Positions 1 through 11,200 of a DNA stretch of 64,000 bases are shown piece after piece. A program made the position numbers and the translations under genes. The notes beneath the pieces were generated by a model that saw only the letters and a program-made list of their open reading frames with translations, had not been told where the DNA came from and searched no databases. Source of the DNA: Cafeteria roenbergensis (taxonomy: Eukaryota > Sar > Bigyra > Bicosoecida > Cafeteriaceae); the NCBI GenBank assembly GCA_008330645.1, contig VLTN01000020.1:310001-374000 (forward strand), written 5' to 3'. Numbering within the stretch: the first letter of the stretch is position 1; the number at the start of each line of letters is the position of its first letter.

Positions 1-635
1 GAGGGAGGACACGTAGTTGCGGACCTCCGGGCTGATGCGGGCGTTGCTGAAGTCCTTGGCGGCGTCGACAAAGTCGTCAAGCAGGGCCTGCTCGCCGAAG
101 ATGTCCTGGGCAAGCTCCTTGTCGGCGATGTCCGCCATCTTGGTGATCTTGCCCTCGAAGAGGACGGCCATCACAAGCTCGGACTCCTCCTTGCGCAGGG
201 TGGGGCCGTCAAAGTAGCGGGACACGCAGGTGGGCTGGCGGTCCACGGTCTCGAGCATCTCGGCGAGGTCGGCCTGCACGGCGGCGGGCTCGGTGCCGGC
301 GGCCTCCACGGCAGTCCACAGGGGGGTGATGTGCGCGGCAAGCTTCTCATCTGCCTTGGCGGGCAGCTGGGTGCGGGCCACGTCCTCGTGAGCGTTGATG
401 TAAGCGATGAGCTCTGCAGCGCAGCGGTGCGACGGGGGCGGACACGGCCAGGGATGGAGGTGGCAGCGACTGGGCTCGTGGCGCAGCAGCGTCAAGCGTG
501 CGCGCGCCCACCGGCTGCCCTGCACTCACCGTCAGCGTTCATGGAAGCAACATCAATGTCCTCGTCAACCTCAACCTCCTCAACCTCGGTCTCCTCGCCG
601 GCGTTGATCTGCTCCTCAGTGGTCGTGCTCATCAT
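1..635 (-). CDS. Unknown acidic protein (3' end off window)
   Basis: Two exons are visible, 635..530 and 413..1, and the gene continues past the left edge. The intron (529..414, 116 nt) starts GTGAGT and ends CTGCAG, phase 1. Two adjacent ATGs (635 and 632) open the frame; either could be used. The first exon is strongly acidic (TTTEEQINAGEETEVEEVEV), followed by a helical-looking stretch starting DELIAYINAHEDVARTQ and running to the edge. I do not recognise the family. There is no signal peptide, membrane segment or known catalytic motif. It is likely a soluble cytosolic or nuclear protein. It is divergent from the VIT/vWA gene, about 1 kb away. Intron phase and coding-like composition make it a convincing gene; function is unassigned. 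Confidence 0.7.
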
Positions 636-1680
636 GGACACGGTCTGCACAGGCACAGCGCGGAGACAAACTCAGACAGGGGGAGAGTGAGAAAGCGAGA
701 CACACAGCGAACGACGGGCGCTAAAGCGGGCCACCACGGCGGGAGGGGAGCAACAAACGCGGAGCACCCGGCGGAGCTGCCACTTGAAGCGGCGAGCATG
801 GGAGGCTTGCTCGCCCCTCCCCCGGCTTCCCCCGCCAACCCTTGCTGCCGGCGCCGCCCCTGCCCGCCACCAAGGGCCGCCAGCGACATGGGCGATGCGG
901 CAGGGCGCGGGCTCGGCCCCGAGCGCCAGCGCCAGCGCCAGCACGGCCGGGATCCTCGTTGCGCGTGCTCAGTGATCACCGCTTTCCCGCCGCCTTGGCC
1001 GCCCGGTGCTCGCTGCAGCGGCTACCCACGGCAGCCAGCGCGGCGCGAGTCCCACCCCACACCGCCACCGGCGCGGCCCGGCGACGGGGGCCCGCCATCT
1101 CGAGGCGCACTCGCCGGCGCGCCGGGGCACAGCTGGCAGAGGCCGCGCCGAGGGAAGCTCGCGCCTGCGCGCCGGGGCGCGGCATGCCACGGCCGCGGGC
1201 GCCGAGAAGCGGCGGAACCGGCGCGGGGACGGACGGCCGGGATCAGGCCCGCCTTGCGCCTGGGTGCGGCGCTGCCTTGGGCGGTTGGGGCTGCGCTCGA
1301 GGGCCTGGCGGTTTGCGGGCGACGGGCGCGCATCGCCTCGCGCCCGAACTCACAGCCTGGGCGGCGGGGGCGCCCACGCGGCGCACGGCCGCGCGGACCG
1401 CGCGCGCGGTGACGGTACGGATCGCAAGCATCGCGCCAGACGCTCAGACGGGGCGTGCCGCTGGCCCGGTCGAGACCGGCCGGGGGCGGAGCCAAAAGCG
1501 AAGGCGACGTCGCTGACCTAACCCCGCCGCCGAGGGCTTTCGCGACGAAATGCCGGCAGAGGCTTCGGGAAAACCGGCCCCGCGCAGCTCGCGCGGGCAC
1601 CCGCGGCGCTGCTCGCTCCGAGGCACCCGCCAGGTGGTGCTGCTCCCCGTCGGCGCTTTCCGGCAGGTTCCTGTGCCGCA
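636..1680. other. Intergenic region between divergent genes
   Basis: About 1 kb between two head-to-head genes. It is extremely GC-rich, so long open frames occur on both strands. None shows a recognisable domain or supported splice structure. It presumably holds both 5' UTRs and promoters; I see no TATA-like box or conserved motif. Confidence 0.5.
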
Positions 1681-4600
1681 ATGCCCACGCGCGCGTCGCT
1701 GGTCGGCTTCGACGCGGATGCTGACCTGTCAAGCGTGCGGCTGGTCGCGCTGCTGCCGGGCGGATCCCGCGACTCCATCACCACGAAGCTCATGCCCGTG
1801 CGCATGGTGAAGGTGAGAGAGTTGAGAGCGCGACGCGCGGGCAGCAAGGGGCCGGGTGGGGGGCGATGAGTCAATGCACCGGGGCTCGCGTTCAGTTGCA
1901 TCTGCGCCGACGCTGCGAATCCCCCCCCCCGCCTCGCCTCTTTGCACACACACGCGCGCGCGCGCAGGTCCACGTGGAGATCCATCTGTCGGTCGCCCAG
2001 GTGCGCATCGTCGGGAAGTTCCTCAACCCCCAGAAGACCAAGGTGGACGCGGTGCTGGAGGTGCCGACGAGCATCGCGACCACGGTCACGTCAGCGTCGG
2101 TGTTCTTGGCCGACAAGCGCGTCATCGACACCATGGTTATCGACATGACTGAAATGTCCGGCCTCTCGCCCGAAAAGGGCATGCTTTCCGCGCTGCAGCG
2201 GTACAAGCCACGCGAGGGGTCGTCCTACAACCCCAACGTGTTCAGGCTCCCCGTGGAAGGCATCCCTGCCAACACCGAGGTCTCTTTCGAGGTGGCCTAC
2301 TTCCAGGACATGGACTTTCACGCTGGGGAGTTCGCTCTCCGCGTCCCGCTTCGCTTTGACCCGCCCGCGGTCGTGGAAGGCGGAATCGCCAACTTGTCGT
2401 CGGTGCTCGGCCTGGACGTGGACGTCAACACAGGCACGCCGGAGGGAGCCAAGGGGAGCCGCACCTCAGGCCATCACCTCACCATCACCCACGGAGCCGA
2501 GGCCATGGCCGAGGCAGCAGCCGCGTCCGGAACGGTCGCGGCCGGCTCCGCCATCCCCTCTCGCTTCTGCCTTGCCCTCAAGGAGGGCGCGCCCGTCCCC
2601 AACGAGGACTTTGTCATCAGTTACACGGCATGGACCAGCCGCATCCTGGCCAACGCCCTGGTGGAGCGGGTAGAGCCGGACGAGTCCGGCGGCGAGCAGG
2701 GCGTCCTCTCCCTCTTCCTCTCTCCGCCCCGCCTCGACGTCGTGGGTGCCGTCTTCGGCCGCAGCGTCGTGTTCCTCCTGGACAACAGCGGGTCCATGCA
2801 CGGCGCGGCCCTGGAGACCGCTAAGGAGGCACTCAAGCAGTGCCTCGACCAGCTTGCCCCCTCGGACACGTTTGCCATCTGCATCTTCAACTCCTCCCGC
2901 ACGTGGTGGGGCGGCCAGGCGGCGCACTTTGCCGAGTCCGGCGGCAACGCCGCCACAACGCCCGCAGCGGCGGGCACCGTCATCCACCCCGCCTCCTCCG
3001 CTGCCATCTCGGCGGCAAAGTCCTTCGTCTCCACCGTCAGCGTCTCGGGCTGCACCGACATCCTCACCCCAGTCCAGCAGGCCTTCAGCGTCCTTGGCGA
3101 CGCCCCCCCTCCGGCTGGCGAGGTGGCAGGCGAGTTCGCCAACCCCGCATACGCAGGCAGCAGTCCGCCCCTCACCGGCGGCCACGCCGGCGCTGCCCCC
3201 GCCTACCCCACCGGCTTTGCGGCGACCCCCGTGCACCCTCCCCCTGGCATGTCCTACCCCGGCGCCGCGGCAGCTGGCGCCCCCAAGGCGGGGGGCCCCC
3301 CGGTGGAGCACTCTCCCGGCGGCGGGACCCGCGTTCCCATCGTCTTCCTCATCACCGACGGCGCGGTTACCGGCGACCGGAACATCGTCAAGTTCATCCG
3401 CGATGCGACGAAGCGCGCCTCGGACGCGGCCGAGCGGGTCAAGGCATGCGGCGGGCGGCCCTCCCCTGCCACGCGCATGTTCACCTTCGGCATCGGCCGC
3501 TGGGTGAACGACCACTTCCTGCGCATGGCGGCGCAGGTGGGCCGCGGCCACTACAGCGCCGCCCTCTCCACCAGCGACCTGGCGCCGCGCATCCTCGCCC
3601 TGATGGAGCGCTCCTCCCACCCGGTCCTCACGGACCTGGCCGTCGGCGCGCGCGGCGTCACCAGCTTCGACTGCTTCCCCTTCCCCCTCCCGGACCTCTT
3701 CTGCGGCGCCCCTGTCATCGTGTCTGCCCGGTACAAGGGGGCCCATCCGTCGGAGGTGTTTGTGCGGGGACGCACCGCCGGCGGGGAGGAGCTGAGCTGG
3801 GCAGTGCCGACCATGTGGTCACAGAACGTGCCCGTCGCCAAGGTGTTCGCGCGGCGCCAGCTCGACATGCTCATCGCCCAGCACTGGCTCCTCGGGGGAG
3901 AGGCTCCCTCCGCGGACGGCTCCAAGGGCTCGAGGCCGTCGGGGCCGGAGGCAGAGCAACTCCGCGAGCGCATCGTCGCCCTGTCCAAACAGCAGCAAGT
4001 TCCCTGCCCCTACACCACGATGGTCGGCTTCCCCACCACCGACTCGGAGTTCGCGTCCAGGCGCAAGGCCCAGGCGGAGGACGAAGCCGCGCGCAAGGAG
4101 GGCCGCCCCCCGCCCTCTGCTTCCAAGGAGGGCGGCTCCGCCGCGGGTGCCTCGGGAAAGGCCAAGGGGGGCATGTCGACGGGGACCAAGGTGGCCATCG
4201 CCGGCGGGGCCGTGGTCGCGCTCGGAGCTACAGTGGCAGCTGGCGCTGCCATCGGGAGCGCCATCGCGTCTGGAACGGACGTCGGGGGCATGGTCACGGG
4301 TGCCGTCGCGGCGGCCGGCGGTGGCCTTGCTGACTTCGGCAGCTTCGCGGCGGACGCAGCCAGCGGGATTGGAGACGCGGTCGGCGACTGCGACTGCCAA
4401 CTCCCCTGCTTCAGCTGCCTGGACATGCCTCCCGTGCTGGACTCGTGCTTCGGAGACTGTGGAACCTGCTTCGGCGACGCGCTTCAGTGTGTTCCGGATA
4501 CGCTCGGGCAGATGGGGGCCGGCTGCTCAGCGTGCTGCTCCGGCAATTTGCTGGACGGAATCGGCGGCTTCGCGGGCAGCATTTGCGAAAACTGCGGAGC

Positions 4601-4850
4601 TTGCACTTCCGGCGCCGGCGAGTGCATAGCGACCGGCTTTGGCACTTGCGGCAGTGCTGCAGGTGATATTTTCAACAGCTGTGGTGGAGCAGCTTGCAGC
4701 GGCATCGGCTCGTGCGTTGAGGGAGTCGCGGGATGCGCAGGCAGCCTGGGCGACTGCGTCGGCGGCCTGGGCGACTGCGTCGGGGGCATCGGGTCGGCCT
4801 GTGCGGGCCTGGGCGACTGTGCATCGGGCCTTAGCGGCATCCTGGGCTGA
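1681..4850 (+). CDS. VIT and von Willebrand factor A domain protein with Cys-rich tail
   Basis: Exons 1681..1812 and 1968..4850 give 1004 aa. The intron is GTGAGA...CGCAG, phase 0, with C-runs and CA/CG dinucleotide runs. A VIT (vault/inter-alpha-trypsin) domain covers about residues 25-165. A vWA domain follows, with the MIDAS motif DNSGS at about 316 and a second conserved strand FLITDGAVTGD near 505. The vWA fold is interrupted by a Pro/Gly/Ala insertion (about 390-500). After about 780 comes a Gly/Ala hydrophobic stretch (KVAIAGGAVVALGATVAAG) that could be a membrane segment or a low-complexity linker. The last 150 residues carry about two dozen cysteines in GDC/GSC-type spacing. VIT/vWA proteins act in protein-protein interaction and adhesion; the intact MIDAS suggests metal-dependent ligand binding. 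Whether it is secreted is unclear, as there is no N-terminal signal peptide. Confidence 0.88.
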
Positions 4851-5226
4851 GCGAGTCCGCTCGCAAGCCAAGTGAGACCGGGGCCTGCTGGCCGCAGCTG
4901 ATTGTCGTGTGTGTGCTCGCGATTGGCTCACGCGGCCGAGTTAGAGAGGGTAGTTTCTTTGTCTGTCGTCCTGGGAATCCGATTGCAACCGCCCGAGCTG
5001 CCTCAGAGTCGGGATCAAATGAGCCATTCCGCCGGCATGGCTCGCGCCTCGCGCTTGGCCACACAGGAAACAAGAAGAGCCGGTCGCAGGCGCCGTCACT
5101 TGGCAAGTTTCAGGCCTCTAGCGCGCACAAACGTGCGCGCCTGAGACAGGGTTGCGCGAGCTTGGCCCCCTTGGGCCTTGCTGGCCCGGGGCGCAAGAGG
5201 CACTCAGGCGAGGCCTGCACGCCTCC
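4851..5226. other. Intergenic spacer
   Basis: About 376 bp between two same-strand genes, holding the 3' UTR of the VIT/vWA gene and the promoter/5' UTR of the receptor. An upstream in-frame ATG at 5152 exists, but the signal peptide starts at the ATG at 5227. No other feature seen. Confidence 0.5.
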
Positions 5227-8200
5227 ATGGCGGATGGGGAGGCGGGCCGCAAGAAGGCGAGGGGAGTCGCGTTGCTGGTCGTTGCTTTGCTTGCCTGCAC
5301 CACTTGGACGGCGCAGGCGCAACGCGAGTCCGCGAGCCCATCTTCAGGAAGCTTTGCAAGCCGTTCGCCTCATCGCGGCGTCCTGGCCGGAGAGCGCGCG
5401 AGGAGGCAGCTCCAGTGGACGAACGGCTGGAACGCAAGCGTGAGCGCTCGAAGCTCCCTGCTCGACGCCCAGTCTTGCGCGCGCATGTCGCTCTCACTGG
5501 CCCCGCAGACCACGCGCGGTGACTGGCACAAATACCGAGTTGACCTGTGCGCGGTGTGCGCCCCATCTCGCGGGTCCCCTGTGCGCCGCAGGCTGCTGAC
5601 TTGGCCGACCTGGCTGTCACCGCCACTCATCCGGGCGTTGCCGTCCAGCTGCTGCTGGCACGGAACGAGACGGACTGCGACAGGGCTGCCGTGGCCCAGG
5701 ACGCTGCGCAGCTGCGGGCCTGTTTGGAAACAGCGCAGGTGGTGGCCACCAGGGCCGTTTCAGGGGCGCTGCAAATGTCTTGGGAAACCCTGGCGGCTGA
5801 GCTGGGCCTTCCGAGCGCGACCGGCCCGCCTGGGGGGTGGCCCCTGCTTGTCGCCTCCCTGTCTGCGTGGTTCTTGGCATCGAGCCCAGGCTACTACTCT
5901 TTCGTCGTGATGGGTCCGGCCGTTGGCCATGTCAGAGCGTTTGCGAACGGGACCGAGCAGGCAATTCGCCAGACAGCACTCACGCTTGGCGGTTCCAACC
6001 CGCCCATCACGTTTCGCGGCTCGAAGTACTCCGCGGGGACGGAATTCACGGTGTTGGAGCCGCTGGGCGCGGGGGAGGCGCTCGCCTTTGAGCTTGCGCT
6101 GCTTTCCCCAACAACCGAGTCCTCCTCCCCGGTCTTTGTTTTTGCTACGCTGTCGGCCGGGTTAGCAACGCAAAGCAAGACGCTGCAGAGCCTGGCTGCA
6201 CTGGGGGAGGTCCGCATTCCCGAGTCGGTTCTGGTGGCGCATGCGCCGCCGTTGTGCGAGCGCAGTGTGTTGCAGCTCACTGCCCAGCAGCTGATGAGCA
6301 TGGCGCAGCTCGAAGGCAGTGACGCATGGACGCCCTGGCGCCGCCTGGCCGACCCGGTGGCGTCGCTCACGCAGCAGGCGATCAATGCCGCGCTTGCCTG
6401 CGAGGCCCCGGGTGTTGGCTGCCGAGCAATGTGGTCTGCAGGGAGCTGGGGGGAGGTCCTCGGCTTGCGGAACGCGAGCGGCAACTGGGAGCTTCCGCTT
6501 CATGTGGGCCATCTCGACCCAAGCAGGCCGGAGTCTGCTCGGCTCCTGGCTCTGGAGAGCCTCGGGGCAGCTGCAGCACTCCAGGTTCGGGCGTTCGAGC
6601 AGTTCTTTCCCTGGACGGCGACGCGCATCCTTGATGCAACAGCCTCGACGCGCATCACGAAGCTGCAGCTCGGGAAGATGGAGGCGCACGACTCCGTGCC
6701 GAGCGTGTTATCTGCAGTCCTGGTCGGGAGCTCGCCCGCTGGCGGGCTCCTCTCGAACTTGACGCTGCTTACGTCAATACAGGCGCATGCGGTCCCTGGC
6801 TTGGTGGGCCCGCTCCTTGCGGATCCGTTGCTCGGGACGGGCAGGCCAGGGTGCCACATTGGGCCGTTCGCCCCAGGCGAGCTCGTTGAGTCCGTTGAGC
6901 TTGTCAACGCGCCGCAGGCTCAACGACTGCTCCTTCCCATGCTCCCGGCCGTCACCTCCTTGCGAGTCGTTGGCTCGGACAGCGCTGAAGGGGCCGCAAA
7001 CCTGACAGGGTGGATTGGAACTTCCACGGGATCGCTGTTGCCGCGACTCCGCACCGTGGAGCTGGAGTATGTAGCTCTCCCTCGGGGTGGGGATGCCTTC
7101 AGCTGGCTCTGCCACGGCTCGGGGAGCACGGTGGAGTCGCTTGTCGTGAAGCACGCCAGGATGGACTCCACCGGCCCGGGGCTTTGCCAGTGCAACCACC
7201 TTCATACCCTTCGCCTGTTCAAGAGCGAGAGTCACCCCGACCGAGACGGCCTGACTTCGGGAATTTCCCTTCACGACTGCTTCCCGGCAAGTTTCCCGAG
7301 TCTCGCAATCCTGGACTTGTCCTACCAAACCTTTAGCAATCCGGTACTGCCCCGCCCAAGCCCGCCACAGCTGCCGCCGTTCGCGCAAAGCCTTGGGCAG
7401 CTGTCTGTCGCGTGGTCCAACGTTCGGGACCTTGGAGGCATCGGGGCTGGCCTTTCGAACCTCACCAGCCTGTCGCTCAAGGGTGCTTCGTTGCTTGTCC
7501 TCCCTGCGGCCGCGGCAGGCCTGCTGGAGACGCTCACAGTGGGCGACTTGCCATTCCTTCAAAGTCTGTTCGCCGCTCCGCTGCCGGGAGAGGAGCCGCC
7601 GGCTCCGGGGTGGAGTGGCAGCCTCGTCGCAGACAGCCTCGGGGGCGGACTGACGGCAGAGCTGCCAAATCTGAGAGAGCTGGAGCTTGTGGACGTGCCC
7701 CAGCTCGCGATGTGGCCGAGTCACGTGTTTATGCCGAAGCTTGAGGTCTTGACCCTCTCTAGTGCTGTTGCCATCGAATCGCTCCCAGGTCTCCAGCAAC
7801 AAGTCCCAAAGCTGAAAAAACTGACGGCAGTCGCCGGCCGGCTGAAAGTGCTGCCCTGGCTCGGTCAGCTGCCTGACCTGGAGGCTGTGACAGCCGCGCG
7901 AAACCCTGGCCTCGCGTCCGCGGAGCAGCCGGTGGACCTTCGAGCGCGGGCCAGGTTCTCCACCTGGCCGAGTCTGTCCAGCGTCGACCTCAGCGAGGCC
8001 GGGTTTCGATCGGTCCCCCTGGCATTCGCCCGGGCGGCACCATTCGAGCTCTTGGATCTCCAAAGCAACCCCCTGGGCTCTGGCCACTGCAGCGAGTGTC
8101 TGGCTGACGTTTTTGGAATCCGTGGCTTCGGGCTGTTCTCGACGCCCGCGAGGCGAGTCGTTCTCGACCACGCCTTCAAGCTCCCATCGCTCCCGGTGTG

Positions 8201-11200
8201 GGTGGCAGAGGCAAACGAGAGCCTGAGCGTTCTGTTTGCGAACAATGTGTCGCTAGCCTACCTTCCCCAGGAGCTGTGCCAGCTGCAGGAGCTGCGGGAG
8301 CTTCGCGTCGACATGAACTGGCTTGAGGAGCTTCCAGTCTGCATTGCACACATGGTGAGACCAGGCAGGACACTGTGACCGTCCCGGGCCAGCGCAGCGC
8401 TTGCGCGCTCGCCTTCGCGACTGGTGCGCTGCTCGTTTGTCTGATGCGCTGCCGCGACTCCGCAGAGCAGGCTCACGACCATCAAGGCAAACTTCAACCT
8501 GCTCCACAACATCCCAGACTTCCAGGCAGAGGTTGAGAGGCAGTGGCTTACCACCATCGCGACAGTGGCTTCGCCGTCTGCTCGCCCCGCGTCGGCGTCG
8601 GCGCCTCCGCTCGCGTCTGCCAGCCCGTCTCTCCCCGACCCCAGCGAAGATCCTGACGCATCGCCGAGCCCTGCTCCTTCTCCATCAGCGTCGCCTACCC
8701 CGAGCGCTAGCAGCGTTCCGCAGGCTTTGCCTAGCCTTGCCAGCTTGGAGCTTGGCTGGAACAGCCTGACGAGGGACGACCTAGTCCGGGCCGCTCGGCT
8801 GGTGTCCTTGTCCACGCTCAACATGCAACGCAATCAAATCCACGGGACAATTCCCTCATCAATGGCGCAAATGTCAAGCCTGCAATGGTGCGACCTGTCG
8901 CACAACTCTCTTGTGTCGTTCGACTTGTTCGACGTGCGTCCCGATTCGGCGGCGCTGCTCGAAGTTGCAGATGCTCCCATGTCCGAGCTCGCTGCGGCGC
9001 AGCTTCAGCTCCCCCTTGCACTGCCCAACGTTTCGAGCATGGACATGCTGACCCCAGAGCTTCGAGACACGTTCCTGCGCAGAGCGCCGAGCACCAACAA
9101 AGTCGTGACGGTCGGAATCGACTTGTCGTTCAACTACTTGAGCGGCAGATTCGACGAGCAGTGGATCACTGCTGCAGGAGGGACAAGCAGCAGCTCATTT
9201 CGATTCAACGCATACGGCAACGCGTTCGAAGCCCCCGCGCCCGACTTTAAGTTCTACCCGTGCTACTACCGCGGAAGGCAGCGCTGTTTCACCCCAGCGC
9301 TGCCCGTCGGCTCAAGCGCTGTGGCAACGTCGGTTTTCCCGCCAGCGGTTTCGACTTCGCACGCCACAGAGCTTCAAATCAGCGGAACGGGCTTCTTCAC
9401 CGCAGAGGGCAGCCCGAAGACGTTTTGGTGCGACTTTCTCTCGGGCCACGAAGCAACCTCCTCAAGCAAGCGGCGGACTCTCGCGACGGTGCTTTCTGAC
9501 ACTGAAGTGCGGTGCAGTTCGCCCCCGCACCAGGACCTGCTTGGCAAGGTTCCCCTGCGGCTCGTGGACGCGTCGGCAGGGGCCGGAGCCTGGGGGGGCA
9601 TTACTCTGTACCCGCTCATGTTCGTGCCGGGGTGCCCACCTGGGTTTCGGGCAAGTTCCGCTCCCGGAGCACAGCTGGCGTGCTCGCAATGCGCGGCAGG
9701 ACGCGCCGCTCGCGAGTTCGGAAGCACCGAATGCGAGGACTGCCCGCCAGGCACCAGCGCCGCGAAGCCGGGCAGCACCGAGTGCGCGCCGTGCGAGAAG
9801 CGACGCTTTGCCGCAAAATCCGGCAGCTGGGAGTGCCAGCTCTGTCGCCCTGGCACGTTTGGCAACTCCTCGGGGCTGCCTCTTTGCCACCAGTGCCCGG
9901 CAGGCCGGTTCGCCCCCAACCTGGACTTCGAGACCACTGCGGAGGAGTGCGAGCCGTGCCCAAAGGGCCAGTTTGCCCAGCTTCCTGGAGCTTCAGCCTG
10001 CCAGCCTTGCCCGGCGCTCTCGTTCACGGACCAGGAAGCGAGTACCTCCTGCCAGCAGTGCGCTCCTCACTCGCGATCCAGCGTCAAGGCCGCCACGTCC
10101 AGCAGCGACTGCCTTTGTGATGAAGGGTATTATGGTCCAGCTGGCGGCCCCTGCTTGCCCTGCCCCGCTGGGGCCCTCTGTGTAGGCATGACAACCGACC
10201 CGCCTCGGGCAATGGCTGGGTACTGGACAGCAGCAGGGGAGGAGTTCTTGCAGTGCATTCCGTTCGAAGCTTGCCTGGGCTTCGTTGAGGGTTCGAATTC
10301 CAACTCGTCCTGCCGCGAGGGGTATTTCGGCCAGCTTTGCGGCTCGTGCATTCCTCTCGAGTACTACCGACTGGACGGACTGTGCAGGCGGTGCCCAGAA
10401 GGGGCAATCTTCATGTGGCTCCTGCTGGTGTTTGTTGCCTTCGTCGTGACCGCGGGGCTCATTGCCATGAGCAAGCCGTCCGACTCCAAGCTGTACAGCC
10501 CCCAGATCGGAATCGGCTTCGTGCAAATCGTCAGCCTGTACGCGAACCTGACGGTCCGCTGGCCGCCGCTGGTCGTCTCGAGCTTCAGCTACGCCTCGGT
10601 GGTGAATCTGAACTTGGACCTGTTCTCTCCCGAGTGCAGCATCCAGATGGACTTTTGGCGAAAGTACGCCTTCAAGCTCGCGCTTCCAGCGGCTGCTGCG
10701 GTTGTGTTCGCCCTTGTGTTCGCTTCCATGCCGCTGGCGGGAGTTGCGCAGCGCAGCCTTGTGGCCGCGCGAAACCGGGCTCGCCGGTCTCCTTGGCTGG
10801 AACGCTCAGTCCAGGTGTGCCAGTCTTGGTGTTCTGTGGCCTGGCGAGCTTCTCAGTCATCCGCCGTTCGGTCTGCAGGGTGCGTGCTCGCCTGCGCCAT
10901 GCTCCCTTGCGTCGCGGTCGCTGCGGGCATGCGCGCGTTCTGCAGCCACTGCGTGCGGAGGCCGTGCAGGGCCCTCGCCGGAGCCGCCTCTGCCGCATGC
11001 CGGGCAACGAGCAACTCCCTGGAGCTGTGCTCGCTGCGCTGTCGGCGTTGGTGCGCCGGGCGGACTTGTGAGCTCTGCGGCGTCACGGCCCGGCCGTGCA
11101 AATGCCTGCTCAGCCGCAGCCGCGCGACCGCGCTCCACTGGCGCGAGCTTGGCCTGCTTCCCAGCGTGAGCCGCGGAGCAGTTGGTGCCGCCGGCTTGCC

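Noticed and set aside
498-1732. Several long open frames on both strands in 500-1730
   Set aside because: Arg/Ala/Pro-rich, overlapping in all frames, no domains or supported splicing; typical of GC-rich intergenic DNA.
10288-10300. GGTTCGAATTCC, resembling a tRNA T-loop / B box
   Set aside because: It lies inside the coding region of the receptor gene, and no matching D-arm, anticodon or acceptor stem was found around it.
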